Source of the DNA: an uncultured delta proteobacterium
Lineage (GTDB): Bacteria; Desulfobacterota; Desulfobulbia; Desulfobulbales; Desulfocapsaceae
Assembly: GCA_903901335.1 (NCBI GenBank)
Contig: CAIUQR010000088.1
Location: 1 to 64,000, forward strand
Length of the DNA: 64,000 nt
Direction: 5' to 3'
Below are positions 16,181 through 24,409 of the stretch, in pieces (position 1 is the stretch's first letter; every line of letters begins with the position of its first letter). The position numbers were made by a program, and so were the translations under genes. Below the pieces are notes generated by a model. It was given only the letters and a program-made list of their open reading frames with translations. It was not told the DNA's origin and searched no databases.

Positions 16181-17122
16181 ATGATCAAAATCCAACCAGC
16201 TAAAACAATGACGGGATACGAAACCATGGTACATAATCAGGGGAGGGACGGAAAGATCCGGTTGGTAGTCTATGGGATCTGCTGCCTGCTTCTTGTTCTT
16301 GATCTCACTGTTACATCGAGTCTTTCCGCCCATGATGACCATGCCCGGATCTCTGAAAACCGGACAGAAGAGGTGGCGCACGGTCCGGATGATCAGAATA
16401 AAGTTGTTGATCAGGATTGGGTAAACGAAAAAACCGGGGATTACATACCCCTGGATACCGAGTTCACCGATTCTGCCGGACAGAGTGTGCAGTTGCGTGC
16501 CCTTATTGACAAACCGACCTTGATCCTCCCGATTTATTTCTATTGTCCAAACAGCTGCAGCCTGAATCTGTCGTATCTTGCCAACGCCATCAGAAATTCT
16601 ACATTTAAACCGGGACTTGATTTTAAGGTGATTGCCTTCAGTTTCAATGCAGAGGAAAAGGTCGAAGATGCCGGAAATACCAAGGCAAACTATCTGAAGA
16701 TGCTTCCCGAAAATTTTCCGGCTGATGACTGGAAATTTCTGGTTGGTTCTCAGGAGAATATAAAGGCACTGATGACTTCCCTGGGCTACAGGGCCAAACG
16801 GATGCCGGACGGGACTTTTGTGCATCCCTCTGCGCTGATAGCCGTTTCCGCTAAGGGCAGGGTTATCAAGTATATCTACGGTTCGTTTTTGTCCGGAGAT
16901 GTCGATATGGCCCTGCTGGAGGCGCAAAAAGGAACCCCTGCATTGTCGGTCAAACGGCTGGTGGGCTTCTGTTTTAATAGTGATTCAAAAAACAGTACAA
17001 TAATTCTGCAGAAACTGAAGATTGGACTCGTGCTTGGCTCTTTGGTTCTAGGAGGACTGTTTGTCGTTTTTCTGAGGCGAAGCGGCAAGAAAAAAGAGCT
17101 GCCCGGAAAGGAAGAATCGTGA
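16181..17122 (+). CDS. SCO1/SenC-family copper protein
   Basis: A 313-residue membrane-anchored thioredoxin-fold protein. A hydrophobic N-terminal segment (about 27-50) precedes a His-rich stretch (AHDDHAR). The copper site is complete: CxxxC as CPNSC (Cys122, Cys126) and the distal His215 in FVHPSAL. A second membrane helix lies near 278-297 with a Lys-rich tail. SCO1 proteins deliver copper to cytochrome oxidase CuA or act as periplasmic thiol oxidoreductases. No oxidase gene is near, so an oxidase or redox role elsewhere is open. An internal ATG at 16226 is an alternative start. It converges on the zinc ABC operon. Confidence 0.85.
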   Translation: MIKIQPAKTMTGYETMVHNQGRDGKIRLVVYGICCLLLVLDLTVTSSLSAHDDHARISENRTEEVAHGPDDQNKVVDQDWVNEKTGDYIPLDTEFTDSAGQSVQLRALIDKPTLILPIYFYCPNSCSLNLSYLANAIRNSTFKPGLDFKVIAFSFNAEEKVEDAGNTKANYLKMLPENFPADDWKFLVGSQENIKALMTSLGYRAKRMPDGTFVHPSALIAVSAKGRVIKYIYGSFLSGDVDMALLEAQKGTPALSVKRLVGFCFNSDSKNSTIILQKLKIGLVLGSLVLGGLFVVFLRRSGKKKELPGKEES

Positions 17123-17194
17123 TAACTGCGCAAGGAAAACTGGGAGTCAGTGCAGGTTTTTTCTGACAATGGCGGCAGCGATTCTTGTCTGAAG

Positions 17195-18106
17195 TTATTC
17201 TCTCTTTTTCATTGCAGCCACGATCTTCGACACGTTGCTCTTAAACATATCGATATATGTCGGTGCCGGACCATCGGCTTTCGACAGGGCATCCGAATAG
17301 AGTTCCCCGCCGACCGTCACCCCGCTTTCTTTGGCGATTTGTTCGATCATGCGCGGATCGGTGATATTTTCGACGAAGACTGCAGTGATCTTTTCTTTCC
17401 TGATCTGTTGTATGAGTTTTTTCACCTCGCCGGCCGAAGACTCGCTCTCAGTGCTGAGGCCCATCGGTGAGAGAATGTCGATACCGTAGGCGTCACTGAG
17501 ATAACCGAAGGCGTCATGAGTAGTGATCATGCGCCGTTTCAGGTCGGGGATGGCCGAGAATTCCGACTTTACCCAGGTGTTGAGTTCAATAAGCTTTGCG
17601 GTATAGGTATCACTATTGGCAGAATAGGTCCCGGCTCCTGCCGGATTGACCGAGATGAGGGCCCTGGTGATAGTGTCTACATAGAGCCTGCCGTTATCGA
17701 TATCCTGCCAGGCATGGGGGTCGGCAACCATCCGGCCTCCCAGGTGATCCTCCTTCATCTTCCGTGGCTTGACACCTGTACTTGCCACCACTACAACTCT
17801 TTTATATCCGGATGCCTTGATGAGGCGATCAACCCAGCCCTCAAGCCCAAGCCCGTTTACAACCACAAGATCCGCTTCGCTGACGGTCTTGGCGGCAGCA
17901 GGGGTCGGCTCGTAGGCGTGGACATCCCCGTCGGCTCCGACCAGAGTGGTCACAGTAACCCTTTCGCCGCCGATGGTCTTGACCATATCACCGAGAATGC
18001 TGAAGCTGGCGACAACCCTGACGGTTTTTTCAGCCTGAGCCCTGCCGCTTGTTAACAGAAGAGCACACACACACACAGCAACCAGTATTTTTGTTGCGAC
18101 TGACAT
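17195..18106 (-). CDS. znuA: zinc/manganese ABC transporter binding protein
   Basis: A cluster-9 periplasmic metal-binding protein of 303 residues. The start at 18106 was chosen for the GGGAGGAAAG site; the longer frame upstream overlaps the permease. A signal peptide ends near AQA-E. Metal ligands are visible in family order: His in DVHAYEP, His in ADPHAWQD, His in TTHDAFGYL and Asp in ENITDPR. A long His-rich loop as in E. coli ZnuA is lacking, so zinc and manganese cannot be told apart by sequence alone; the linked Fur-family gene and the small ORF favour zinc. It is the last gene of the operon, 22 bases after the permease. Confidence 0.85.
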   Translation of the reverse strand: MSVATKILVAVCVCALLLTSGRAQAEKTVRVVASFSILGDMVKTIGGERVTVTTLVGADGDVHAYEPTPAAAKTVSEADLVVVNGLGLEGWVDRLIKASGYKRVVVVASTGVKPRKMKEDHLGGRMVADPHAWQDIDNGRLYVDTITRALISVNPAGAGTYSANSDTYTAKLIELNTWVKSEFSAIPDLKRRMITTHDAFGYLSDAYGIDILSPMGLSTESESSAGEVKKLIQQIRKEKITAVFVENITDPRMIEQIAKESGVTVGGELYSDALSKADGPAPTYIDMFKSNVSKIVAAMKKRE

Positions 18107-18128
18107 ATCTTTCCTCCCTGGTGCAGGT

Positions 18129-19004
18129 TTACCCTGTAAGATGATTGCCTGCCTTATGGCGACTGTAAAGACTGCCGTGCCTGCCGAAAATGACAGAAAA
18201 AACATAACAAAGTCCGGCTATGAGAATGATGGAGGGGCCGGAGGGAAAGTTCATGTAAAACGATAATAACAATCCTGTATAACTGGATATAATTGCAATG
18301 ATCGTCGCCGCAAGCGAGGCCGACCAGAACTGCTTGGCCCAGAAATTGGCGGATGCGGCCGGCAGCATCAGCATGCCGACTGCCATCAAGGTGCCAAGCG
18401 CGGTAAAACCGGCAACAAGGTTCAACACCACCAGGACCAGAAAGATGAAATGCATCGTTGCACCGCGCCCGCCGACGGATTGCAGAAATCCGGGATCGAA
18501 ACACTCGACAATCAGGGGTCTGTAAATGAGGGCTATGGTGAATAAGGTAACGGTGGTGATGGAGGCGACCAGGATTAAGGCCGGGTCATCCACGGCAAGG
18601 ATGGTACCGAACAGGACATGGATAAGGTCGATACTGGTACCGCGCATGGAGATGATCAGGACGCCTGCGGCCAGTGAAATAAGGTAAAGGGCGGCAAAAC
18701 TCGCATCCTCGCGCAGGGCTGTGACTCGTGCTATGGCTCCGGCCAGCAGGGCGACAGTCAGCCCGATGATGATCCCGCCGATGGTCATCGCATACAAAGA
18801 GAGGCCGGAAACCAGAAAGCCGAGCGCCGCCCCGGGGAGAACGGCATGGGAGAGGGCGTCCCCCATCAGGCTCATGCGTCTGAGGACGAGCAGCATCCCG
18901 ACGGGAGCGCAGCCGATGGCAAGGGCAAAGCAGGCCACAAGGGCATGGCGCATAAAGATGAATTCCGAAAAAGGGGAGATGAAAATGTCGACGATATGGT
19001 TCAT
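18129..19004 (-). CDS. znuB: zinc/manganese ABC transporter permease
   Basis: A 291-residue ABC-3 family permease with about eight membrane helices. The conserved LRRMSLMGDALSHAVLPG stretch, where the ATPase docks, lies near residues 42-60. It forms the membrane channel for the metal delivered by the binding protein. The start at 19004 has AGGAGGA before it and overlaps the ATPase stop by four bases (ATGA), which indicates translational coupling. A longer upstream frame would run into the ATPase gene in another frame and is rejected. Confidence 0.88.
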   Translation of the reverse strand: MNHIVDIFISPFSEFIFMRHALVACFALAIGCAPVGMLLVLRRMSLMGDALSHAVLPGAALGFLVSGLSLYAMTIGGIIIGLTVALLAGAIARVTALREDASFAALYLISLAAGVLIISMRGTSIDLIHVLFGTILAVDDPALILVASITTVTLFTIALIYRPLIVECFDPGFLQSVGGRGATMHFIFLVLVVLNLVAGFTALGTLMAVGMLMLPAASANFWAKQFWSASLAATIIAIISSYTGLLLSFYMNFPSGPSIILIAGLCYVFSVIFGRHGSLYSRHKAGNHLTG

Positions 19005-19747
19005 GCCATATCCTCCTGACAGATTTCCGCCGACTCGTCCCAGGCTGCCGACATTCTGCGGGAGAGCTGCAGGTTTTCGTCGGTCAGGACCTGTCCGGTC
19101 TCGCCCCATCCGACCAATTGCCGCGCTATTAGCAGGGTCTGGGGAAAATAGGCCCGCACCTGCTCAAAATCGTGCAGCACGGCGATGATCATCCGGTTTT
19201 CCGCGTGCCAGCGCTGGATAACGGCAAAAAGATCTATCGTTGTCTGCATGTCGATAGAGGTGAAGGGCTCGTCAAGGACAACAACAAGGGATTCCTGCAG
19301 GATCATCCTGGCGAACATCACCCGCCTGAACTGACCGCCCGAGAGATCACTGATCGGCCTTGTCTCAAAACCATCGAGACCGACTGTTTGCAGTGCCTGT
19401 TCTGCTTTTTTCCAGTGGTCACATTTCATGCCCCCGAATATCCCTATCTCGGGCCAGAGGCCGAGGATAACGAAATCAAGGACTGTAATCGGAAAACTGC
19501 GATCTATCTCTAACTGTTGGGGAAGATAGGCGATCTGGTTGGACCTCAAGCGTCCCCTGTCGATACGGCCCCCCAGCGGGCGTAATATACCGGTAATCCC
19601 TTTTAAAAGGGTGCTTTTGCCCGAACCGTTCGGACCAATCACTGCGGTCATCGAGCCGGGTTTAAAGATGCCTGATAAATGGTGGACGGCGGGATGCCGT
19701 TCGTAACCGAGGGTGAGGTTGTGCAGGGTGATAGGGTTCATTTCCAT
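19001..19747 (-). CDS. znuC: zinc/manganese ABC transporter ATPase
   Basis: A 248-residue ABC ATPase. Walker A is GPNGSGKST, the signature is LSGGQ, Walker B is VVVLDEPFTSID and the switch His lies in AVLHDF. First of the three transport genes and coupled to the permease by an ATGA overlap. A second Met two codons downstream is an equal start candidate. Metal assignment is as for the neighbouring binding protein. The 141-bp inverted-repeat element lies directly upstream, so transcription from the divergent promoter must cross it or start inside it. Confidence 0.88.
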   Translation of the reverse strand: MEMNPITLHNLTLGYERHPAVHHLSGIFKPGSMTAVIGPNGSGKSTLLKGITGILRPLGGRIDRGRLRSNQIAYLPQQLEIDRSFPITVLDFVILGLWPEIGIFGGMKCDHWKKAEQALQTVGLDGFETRPISDLSGGQFRRVMFARMILQESLVVVLDEPFTSIDMQTTIDLFAVIQRWHAENRMIIAVLHDFEQVRAYFPQTLLIARQLVGWGETGQVLTDENLQLSRRMSAAWDESAEICQEDMA

Positions 19748-19758
19748 TCCGTTAGTTA

Positions 19759-19899
19759 ATGTCTGTCCAGAAATGAGAAATTTTGTTCTAAATCGAGGCG
19801 CTCGATGAATTTAACCACAGGCATATAATGGATATTCCGAGGATTAAATTCTGAGAGCAACGAAGAGTTAGGGCAAACTGGCCATTTATGGACAGGCGC
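19759..19899. mobile_element. 141-bp miniature inverted-repeat element with target duplication
   Basis: The left end ATGTCTGTCCAGAAATG and inverted right end GCGCCTGTCCATAAATG agree at 13 of 17 positions. The direct repeat TAGTTA flanks both sides (19753-19758 and 19900-19905), as a 6-bp target duplication would. An inner hairpin (ATCGAG-GCG-CTCGAT) is also present. No frame inside encodes a transposase. It sits between the small membrane protein gene and the zinc ABC genes, and the right-hand duplication contains the small gene's stop codon. Confidence 0.65.
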
Positions 19900-19902
19900 T
19901 AG

Positions 19903-20052
19903 TTACCAGCCAAGCGCCCAGGCTACTGCAAGCCAGAGGAGGGCCGCGGCGCCGGCAGCCCAGATCAGGCGGACTCCAACGCTCCAACCAAGCGGAGACA
20001 GCAGACGGTCATTGCCGATAAGATTTTTTGGGGAGATCAACCAGTTCGTCAT
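19903..20052 (-). CDS. 49-aa single-helix membrane protein
   Basis: A small frame beginning MTNWLISPKNLIGND and ending in a hydrophobic helix (WAAGAAALLWLAVAWALGW). AGAGGATGCA gives a ribosome site seven bases before the ATG. It is the first gene on the minus strand after the Fur-family divergent promoter, so it leads the zinc ABC transcription unit. No family is recognised, but a small membrane protein at this place is plausibly an accessory or regulator of the transporter. Its TAA lies in the target duplication of the 141-bp element. Confidence 0.65.
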   Translation of the reverse strand: MTNWLISPKNLIGNDRLLSPLGWSVGVRLIWAAGAAALLWLAVAWALGW

Positions 20053-20065
20053 TGCATCCTCTAAA

Positions 20066-20089
20066 TGAAAAATGTTATCGTTTAATCAA
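20066..20089. promoter_or_regulatory. candidate Zur/Fur operator
   Basis: TGAAAAATGTTATCGTTTAATCA is AT-rich, partly symmetrical and close to the zinc-regulator pattern GTTATA..TATAAC. It lies between the small membrane gene and the divergent Fur-family gene, where a shared operator is expected. Motif reading only; the match is partial. Confidence 0.35.
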
Positions 20090-20235
20090 GGCTTGCTATG
20101 TTTCAAAAGAAAGGCAATTTAACTTGAAATCAGAGTTATGTGCACGATATTTTAATAAACTGTCTCGACAGAGAAAGTATTCATTCACCGATTTCAGATG
20201 ATTTCAGAGAAGATTAAGGCTAGCACTCTTGATAA

Positions 20236-20676
20236 ATGATGTCAACTAAGAATACAATTACGACCTTACCACAGGAAGAACTCAGGCAGCAGTTCAACAG
20301 GACAGGCCAGCGTTTTACCCCGCAGCGCGAGGCGGTGTGGAGGATTTTTGAAAGTAATCCGACGGGGTTTACGATCACCCAGGCCACGGCGGTCCTTGCA
20401 CCGCAAAAAATCGGCCAGGCAACCGTGTACCGGACAATCAGGGCGCTGCAGGATATGGGCTATCTGAAATGGGTCCATGATCAGAGTGGTGAACACAGGT
20501 ATGTCGCTTCGCGACCGGGGCATTCCCACATGCTTGTCTGCCGTTTGTGCTCGAAGGCAGTGGAGTGCAGTGACTGCGATCTTTCCGTCCTGGAGAAGCT
20601 TATTGCCAGACAGACCGGATTTGCAGTCGAAGGACATCATCTGGAGTTTTTCGGACTCTGTCCCGAGTGTTCCTGA
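20236..20676 (+). CDS. Fur-family metal regulator, probably Zur-like
   Basis: A 146-residue Fur-family repressor. The winged helix includes TPQREAVWRIF and GQATVYRTIRALQDMGYL. The dimerisation domain has the HSHMLVCRLC metal region, with the structural zinc cysteines Cys102/Cys105 and Cys142/Cys145 (CPEC). Divergent position relative to a cluster-9 metal ABC operon suggests it senses zinc (Zur) or manganese and represses uptake when the metal is plentiful. Subfamily cannot be fixed from these residues. Confidence 0.9.
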   Translation: MMSTKNTITTLPQEELRQQFNRTGQRFTPQREAVWRIFESNPTGFTITQATAVLAPQKIGQATVYRTIRALQDMGYLKWVHDQSGEHRYVASRPGHSHMLVCRLCSKAVECSDCDLSVLEKLIARQTGFAVEGHHLEFFGLCPECS

Positions 20677-20721
20677 AAGAGTATCTTTTGTCTGTATCTG
20701 ATCTGTGAAGAAGATCCATTG

Positions 20722-21288
20722 TCATGGTCTTTTCTTTGGGTGGTTGCCTGTGCAGGTTTGCCTGCCGGTACTGAGGAACCAGAGCAGTAAGGCCAGAGAC
20801 ACGGAGAGAACAGCTACGGTACAGGCGAGTGATGTGCCCTGCCATAGCCCTTCAAACCACTCTCTGGCCCGGGTGGCAAGCACATTGATTTTTCCTCCGT
20901 AAAGTTCCATTTCACGCAGATATTTCTTTGTAGTTAAGGGGTCATATCCCAGAGGGTGAAGGGATGTCGGCTCGGCGTTCAGGTAGATAATTATTGAGCT
21001 GCCTAATCCAACGATCAAGATCATAACGGCTGCGAATCGAAGACGCCTGGCGAGCCTGTTAAAGGATTCCTCAGGGAGAAAGCCGCCGGAGTTCTTCCCG
21101 GCATTGTGTGGCCGGTTATTTTTCTGAATTGCCCGTAATTGATCGCCTGTAAGAGTGTGCCCTCGCTCTCTCAGCTCTCTTACGGCAATTTCAATAGCCT
21201 CCGTTTTATATTTCGAACAATTCTGAACATAATCCAGAAGCTCTGCATCCGTGAGCTTTGGAATTCGAGTAAAAAAGGTTTCGTCCAT
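20722..21288 (-). CDS. two-helix membrane protein, unknown
   Basis: A 188-residue protein starting MDETFFTRIPKLTD after AGAGGGT. The first 60 residues are a soluble helical part (ELLDYVQNCSKYKTEAIEIA) resembling small domains that tether to membrane proteins. Two hydrophobic segments (FAAVMILIVGLGSSIIIYL and SLACTVAVLSVSLALLLWFL) flank a loop of about 50 residues that contains EMELYGGK. I do not recognise a family. It stands alone between the Fur-family gene (convergent) and the transporter gene. Confidence 0.65.
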   Translation of the reverse strand: MDETFFTRIPKLTDAELLDYVQNCSKYKTEAIEIAVRELRERGHTLTGDQLRAIQKNNRPHNAGKNSGGFLPEESFNRLARRLRFAAVMILIVGLGSSIIIYLNAEPTSLHPLGYDPLTTKKYLREMELYGGKINVLATRAREWFEGLWQGTSLACTVAVLSVSLALLLWFLSTGRQTCTGNHPKKRP

Positions 21289-21589
21289 TGACCCTCTTTG
21301 GGATGACGGTATGCGTCCAACAATCGGACGGGTGACCATAAGATGGAAGAGCCATCCCCTTATACCATATTATGCCATTTCAGTGTTTCCCGACATATGG
21401 GTGATGGCTGTTTTTATGCAGACGCTGAAAATTTATTGACTTCCAATCTGTCGATTGATAATCGTTATAGAAGGTTAAGGGTTGATTTTTCAAAGAGATG
21501 GTCTGAACAAACGGAAGACTGCTCAACCACGATTCTCTACTCTGTGAAGACGTTCCCGATCTTCACATAACTTAACATGAGGAGGTTGT

Positions 21590-23353
21590 ATGGAGCAAGA
21601 AACCACAAGCAAAAAACAGGGATGGATCAGCGAGGACTGGCTGGCCTTGATCCTCGGCCTGGTAATTTTCGGTTTGTGCCTGGGATCCTTCAAGGGGAGC
21701 GATCTGCTTGGGTGGGGCGCAAAGGCCGGCGTCTGGATTGATCCCACCAAGGCCATCACAACGGTATCGGCCCAATACCAGGGGGTCAAGGGTGAAATTA
21801 CCAAGATCGAAGGGCAGAAACTCACCCTGAAAAATAAAGAAGGCAAAGAGTCCTCGGTAACGGTTGAGGGTGACACCTCGAAGATGCAGGTCGGGCAACA
21901 GTACGAAAAGAAAGGCATGTCCCCGGGCATGTCTCTTTTCCTGACCTATCTCTTCGCCCTGGTGGTGATGTCGCTCGGGGCCATAGCCCTGGGGGCGAAT
22001 CTGCCGCGCTTTGTCATCGGCTTTACCCTGGCCTTCTGGCTCAGTTACCTCTGCTGGTTGATGGGCAACTTCGCCTATATCGCCGCCACCAAAGATCAGC
22101 TTGCCAAATTTCAGATTCCGTGGGCTATGAGCATGTCGGGTGAGTTCGGCTTTATCTTCGCCCTGATTCTCGGTCTGATCATCGGTAACTTTTTCCCGGG
22201 TCTTGCGGGCCTGATGAAAGAAGCCGCCCGACCGGAACTCTATATTAAAACCGGGATCGTTATCATGGGCGCGGGCTTAGGAATTAAAGCCGCCGAGTCC
22301 TTCGGTCTGGCGTCGAACATCATGTTCCGGGGGTTCTGCGCCATCGTCGAGGCATATCTGATCTACTGGGCAGTGGTCTATTACATTGCCAGAAAATATT
22401 TCAAGTTCAGCCGTGAATGGTCCGCACCTCTTGCCTCCGGTATTTCCATCTGCGGTGTTTCCGCAGCTATCGCCACCGGCGGGGCGATCAGGGCGCGGCC
22501 GATTATTCCGATCATGGTGTCCTCCCTGGTCGTTATCTTCGTCGCGGTCGAGATGATCATCCTCCCCTTAATCGCCAAGTTTTTCCTTTGGCAGGAACCC
22601 CTTGTTGCCGGGGCCTGGATGGGACTTGCAGTTAAATCCGATGGCGGCGCCATTGCCAGCGGCGCCATTACTGATGCCCTGATCCGTGCCCAGGCTATGG
22701 ATATAGAACATATCAATTACGCAGAGGGCTGGATCACCATGACCGCGACGACGGTCAAGATGTTCATCGATATTTTCATCGGCATATGGGCCTTTCTCCT
22801 TGCCTATATCTGGTGTGCAAAAATCGATGTCAAGCCCGGCCAGCAGGTTGACGCGGCTGAGATATGGCATCGTTTCCCGAAATTCGTCATCGGCTACGTC
22901 CTGACCTTCATAATTCTCGTGGTCATCTGCTGGCCTTCTGCTAAGCTGATGGGACCGGCCGAGAAAGAGCTGGCAGAGCTTAAGGCCACCATCACCTCGC
23001 TCGATAAAAAGATGGGCGCAAGCAAGGATGCTGCAGTGCTGGCCGGAGTCAAAACTGAACTTGAGGCGGCAAAGAACAGGGTAAAGACGATTAATAACGA
23101 TATCAAAGAGCCAAAGAAACTCCTGGGAGCCGCAAAGTCTGCTAGCAGTCAGGGAGATGTCTTCCGGGGCCTCTTTTTCCTGCTCTGCTTCTTCACCATC
23201 GGCCTGGTCTCCAATTTCAAGAAACTGATGGAGGAGGGGATCGGTAAGCTGGCAGCTGTTTATTGTATCAGTCTGTTCGGTTTTATTATCTGGGTCGGTC
23301 TTTTTATTTCCTGGCTCTTTTTCCACGGTGTCAAGCCGCCAACTATTTCCTAG
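21590..23353 (+). CDS. YeiH-family putative sulfate exporter, enlarged
   Basis: A 587-residue membrane protein of the UPF0324/PSE family (PF03601), whose usual members have about 340 residues and ten helices. The family core is visible: YIKTGIVIMGAGLGIKAAES, ASGISICGVSAAIATGGAI and WMGLAVKSDGGAIASGAI. Two insertions are unusual. A beta-rich extramembrane part lies at about residues 55-110 (GEITKIEGQKLTLKNKEG), and a charged coiled coil at about 460-515 (ELAELKATITSLDKK). The transported ion is not proven for the family; sulfate or another sulfur anion would suit a sulfur-metabolising anaerobe. GAGGTTG precedes the ATG. Confidence 0.85.
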   Translation: MEQETTSKKQGWISEDWLALILGLVIFGLCLGSFKGSDLLGWGAKAGVWIDPTKAITTVSAQYQGVKGEITKIEGQKLTLKNKEGKESSVTVEGDTSKMQVGQQYEKKGMSPGMSLFLTYLFALVVMSLGAIALGANLPRFVIGFTLAFWLSYLCWLMGNFAYIAATKDQLAKFQIPWAMSMSGEFGFIFALILGLIIGNFFPGLAGLMKEAARPELYIKTGIVIMGAGLGIKAAESFGLASNIMFRGFCAIVEAYLIYWAVVYYIARKYFKFSREWSAPLASGISICGVSAAIATGGAIRARPIIPIMVSSLVVIFVAVEMIILPLIAKFFLWQEPLVAGAWMGLAVKSDGGAIASGAITDALIRAQAMDIEHINYAEGWITMTATTVKMFIDIFIGIWAFLLAYIWCAKIDVKPGQQVDAAEIWHRFPKFVIGYVLTFIILVVICWPSAKLMGPAEKELAELKATITSLDKKMGASKDAAVLAGVKTELEAAKNRVKTINNDIKEPKKLLGAAKSASSQGDVFRGLFFLLCFFTIGLVSNFKKLMEEGIGKLAAVYCISLFGFIIWVGLFISWLFFHGVKPPTIS

Positions 23354-23368
23354 CAAGGAGAGACTATT

Positions 23369-23530
23369 ATGGACCAACCAACAAAATTGTCTGAGGAAAT
23401 GAAAAAAATGGAGTATGAGCCGCTCCTCCCGGTTGAGCTCAGCCTAATCCGCTGGAGCATCGGTATCGGTGTCGGTTCGCTCTTTTTCCTGTACTGGCTG
23501 AGCCAATATTTGTTTCCCGGCGGCCACTGA
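23369..23530 (+). CDS. 53-aa single-helix membrane protein
   Basis: A short frame, MDQPTKLSEEMKKMEY at the start, with one membrane helix (SIGIGVGSLFFLYWLSQYLF). CAAGGAGAG lies eight bases before the ATG, and the gene begins 15 bases after the transporter stop with a terminator behind it. It is most likely a subunit or stabiliser of the transporter above. No family recognised. Confidence 0.75.
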   Translation: MDQPTKLSEEMKKMEYEPLLPVELSLIRWSIGIGVGSLFFLYWLSQYLFPGGH

Positions 23531-23609
23531 GCAGGCAAGAGAAAAGGAGACCTTCTCCTGAATGTGGAGCGGATACTCCGATAACGGCAAGATTCTTCGT
23601 GTATTTTGT

Positions 23610-23652
23610 GAGGCGTTGTTCCCGTCAGGGCAACGCCTCGCTTTCTTTTTTA
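23610..23652 (+). terminator. rho-independent terminator
   Basis: GAGGCGTTG and CAACGCCTC form a 9-bp stem with a 12-base loop, followed by GCTTTCTTTTTT. It ends the transporter operon. Confidence 0.92.
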
Positions 23653-23830
23653 GGATTTCTTGGAGGTTCAGGAGGCACATTGTCAATTATCTGCAACAGG
23701 AATATAGGAATGATAACCTTTATCGTTGCGATATGAAAAACTATGCTTACCGTAACCCCCATGTGTTGAAATTTGTAAATGAAGGCTAAAAGAATCTGAT
23801 TTTTTTATTAAACCCTACCAGGAGGAGAAT

Positions 23831-24331
23831 ATGTCATCAACATCCGAAAATTTACAGGAAGCCTTTGCCGGTGAAAGCCAGGCCAACCAGAAATACCGGG
23901 CCTTTGCCAAGATGGCTGAAAAAGAAGGGATGGCCAACATTGCCAAGCTTTTCCGGACAACCGCAGAGGCGGAGCGGATCCATGCCGAAGGCCATCTGAA
24001 AGCCCTTGATCATGTGGGATCCACCGTTGACAACCTGCAGGCTGCCATCGACGGCGAGACCTTTGAATTCACGAAGATGTATCCACCGATGGTCGAGCAG
24101 GCCAAGGCCGACGGTCATAAGGGAAAGACGATGTTTATGTTTGCGGTAAAAGCCGAGGCCGTCCATGCCGAACTGTATAAAAAGGCCATTGAGGCCGCCA
24201 AAGCGGGTAAGGATCTGGATGTGACTGATTTTTATCTCTGCCCGGTCTGTGGCCATATCGAACTTGGCAGCCCGCCGGAAAAATGTCCGGTCTGCGGAGC
24301 GAAAAAAAATCTCTATGTGCAGGTAGGCTGA
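23831..24331 (+). CDS. rbr: rubrerythrin
   Basis: A 166-residue rubrerythrin: a ferritin-like four-helix domain with the di-iron Glu/His set (FAGESQANQKY, EAERIHAEGH, EAVHAELY) and a C-terminal rubredoxin domain with two CPVCG knuckles. It reduces hydrogen peroxide in the cytoplasm using reduced rubredoxin or NAD(P)H-linked donors and protects anaerobes from oxygen. AGGAGGAG precedes the ATG and a hairpin follows. Confidence 0.97.
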   Translation: MSSTSENLQEAFAGESQANQKYRAFAKMAEKEGMANIAKLFRTTAEAERIHAEGHLKALDHVGSTVDNLQAAIDGETFEFTKMYPPMVEQAKADGHKGKTMFMFAVKAEAVHAELYKKAIEAAKAGKDLDVTDFYLCPVCGHIELGSPPEKCPVCGAKKNLYVQVG

Positions 24332-24337
24332 TTTATT

Positions 24338-24372
24338 CAAGGAGTACACCGCCGACTGCGGCGTACTCCTTG
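24338..24372 (+). terminator. hairpin after rubrerythrin
   Basis: CAAGGAGTAC-CCGC and GCGG-GTACTCCTTG form a stem of about 14 pairs with one bulge. No T run follows, so termination is likely but not certain. Confidence 0.65.
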
Positions 24373-24409
24373 ACCCTTCAGTTTCCCTTTCTCTTCTTTC
24401 AGCAGCGAC

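Noticed and set aside
16037-16927. Open frame of about 296 codons on the minus strand
   Set aside because: It is antisense to the SCO1-like gene, lacks a ribosome site and shows no domain.
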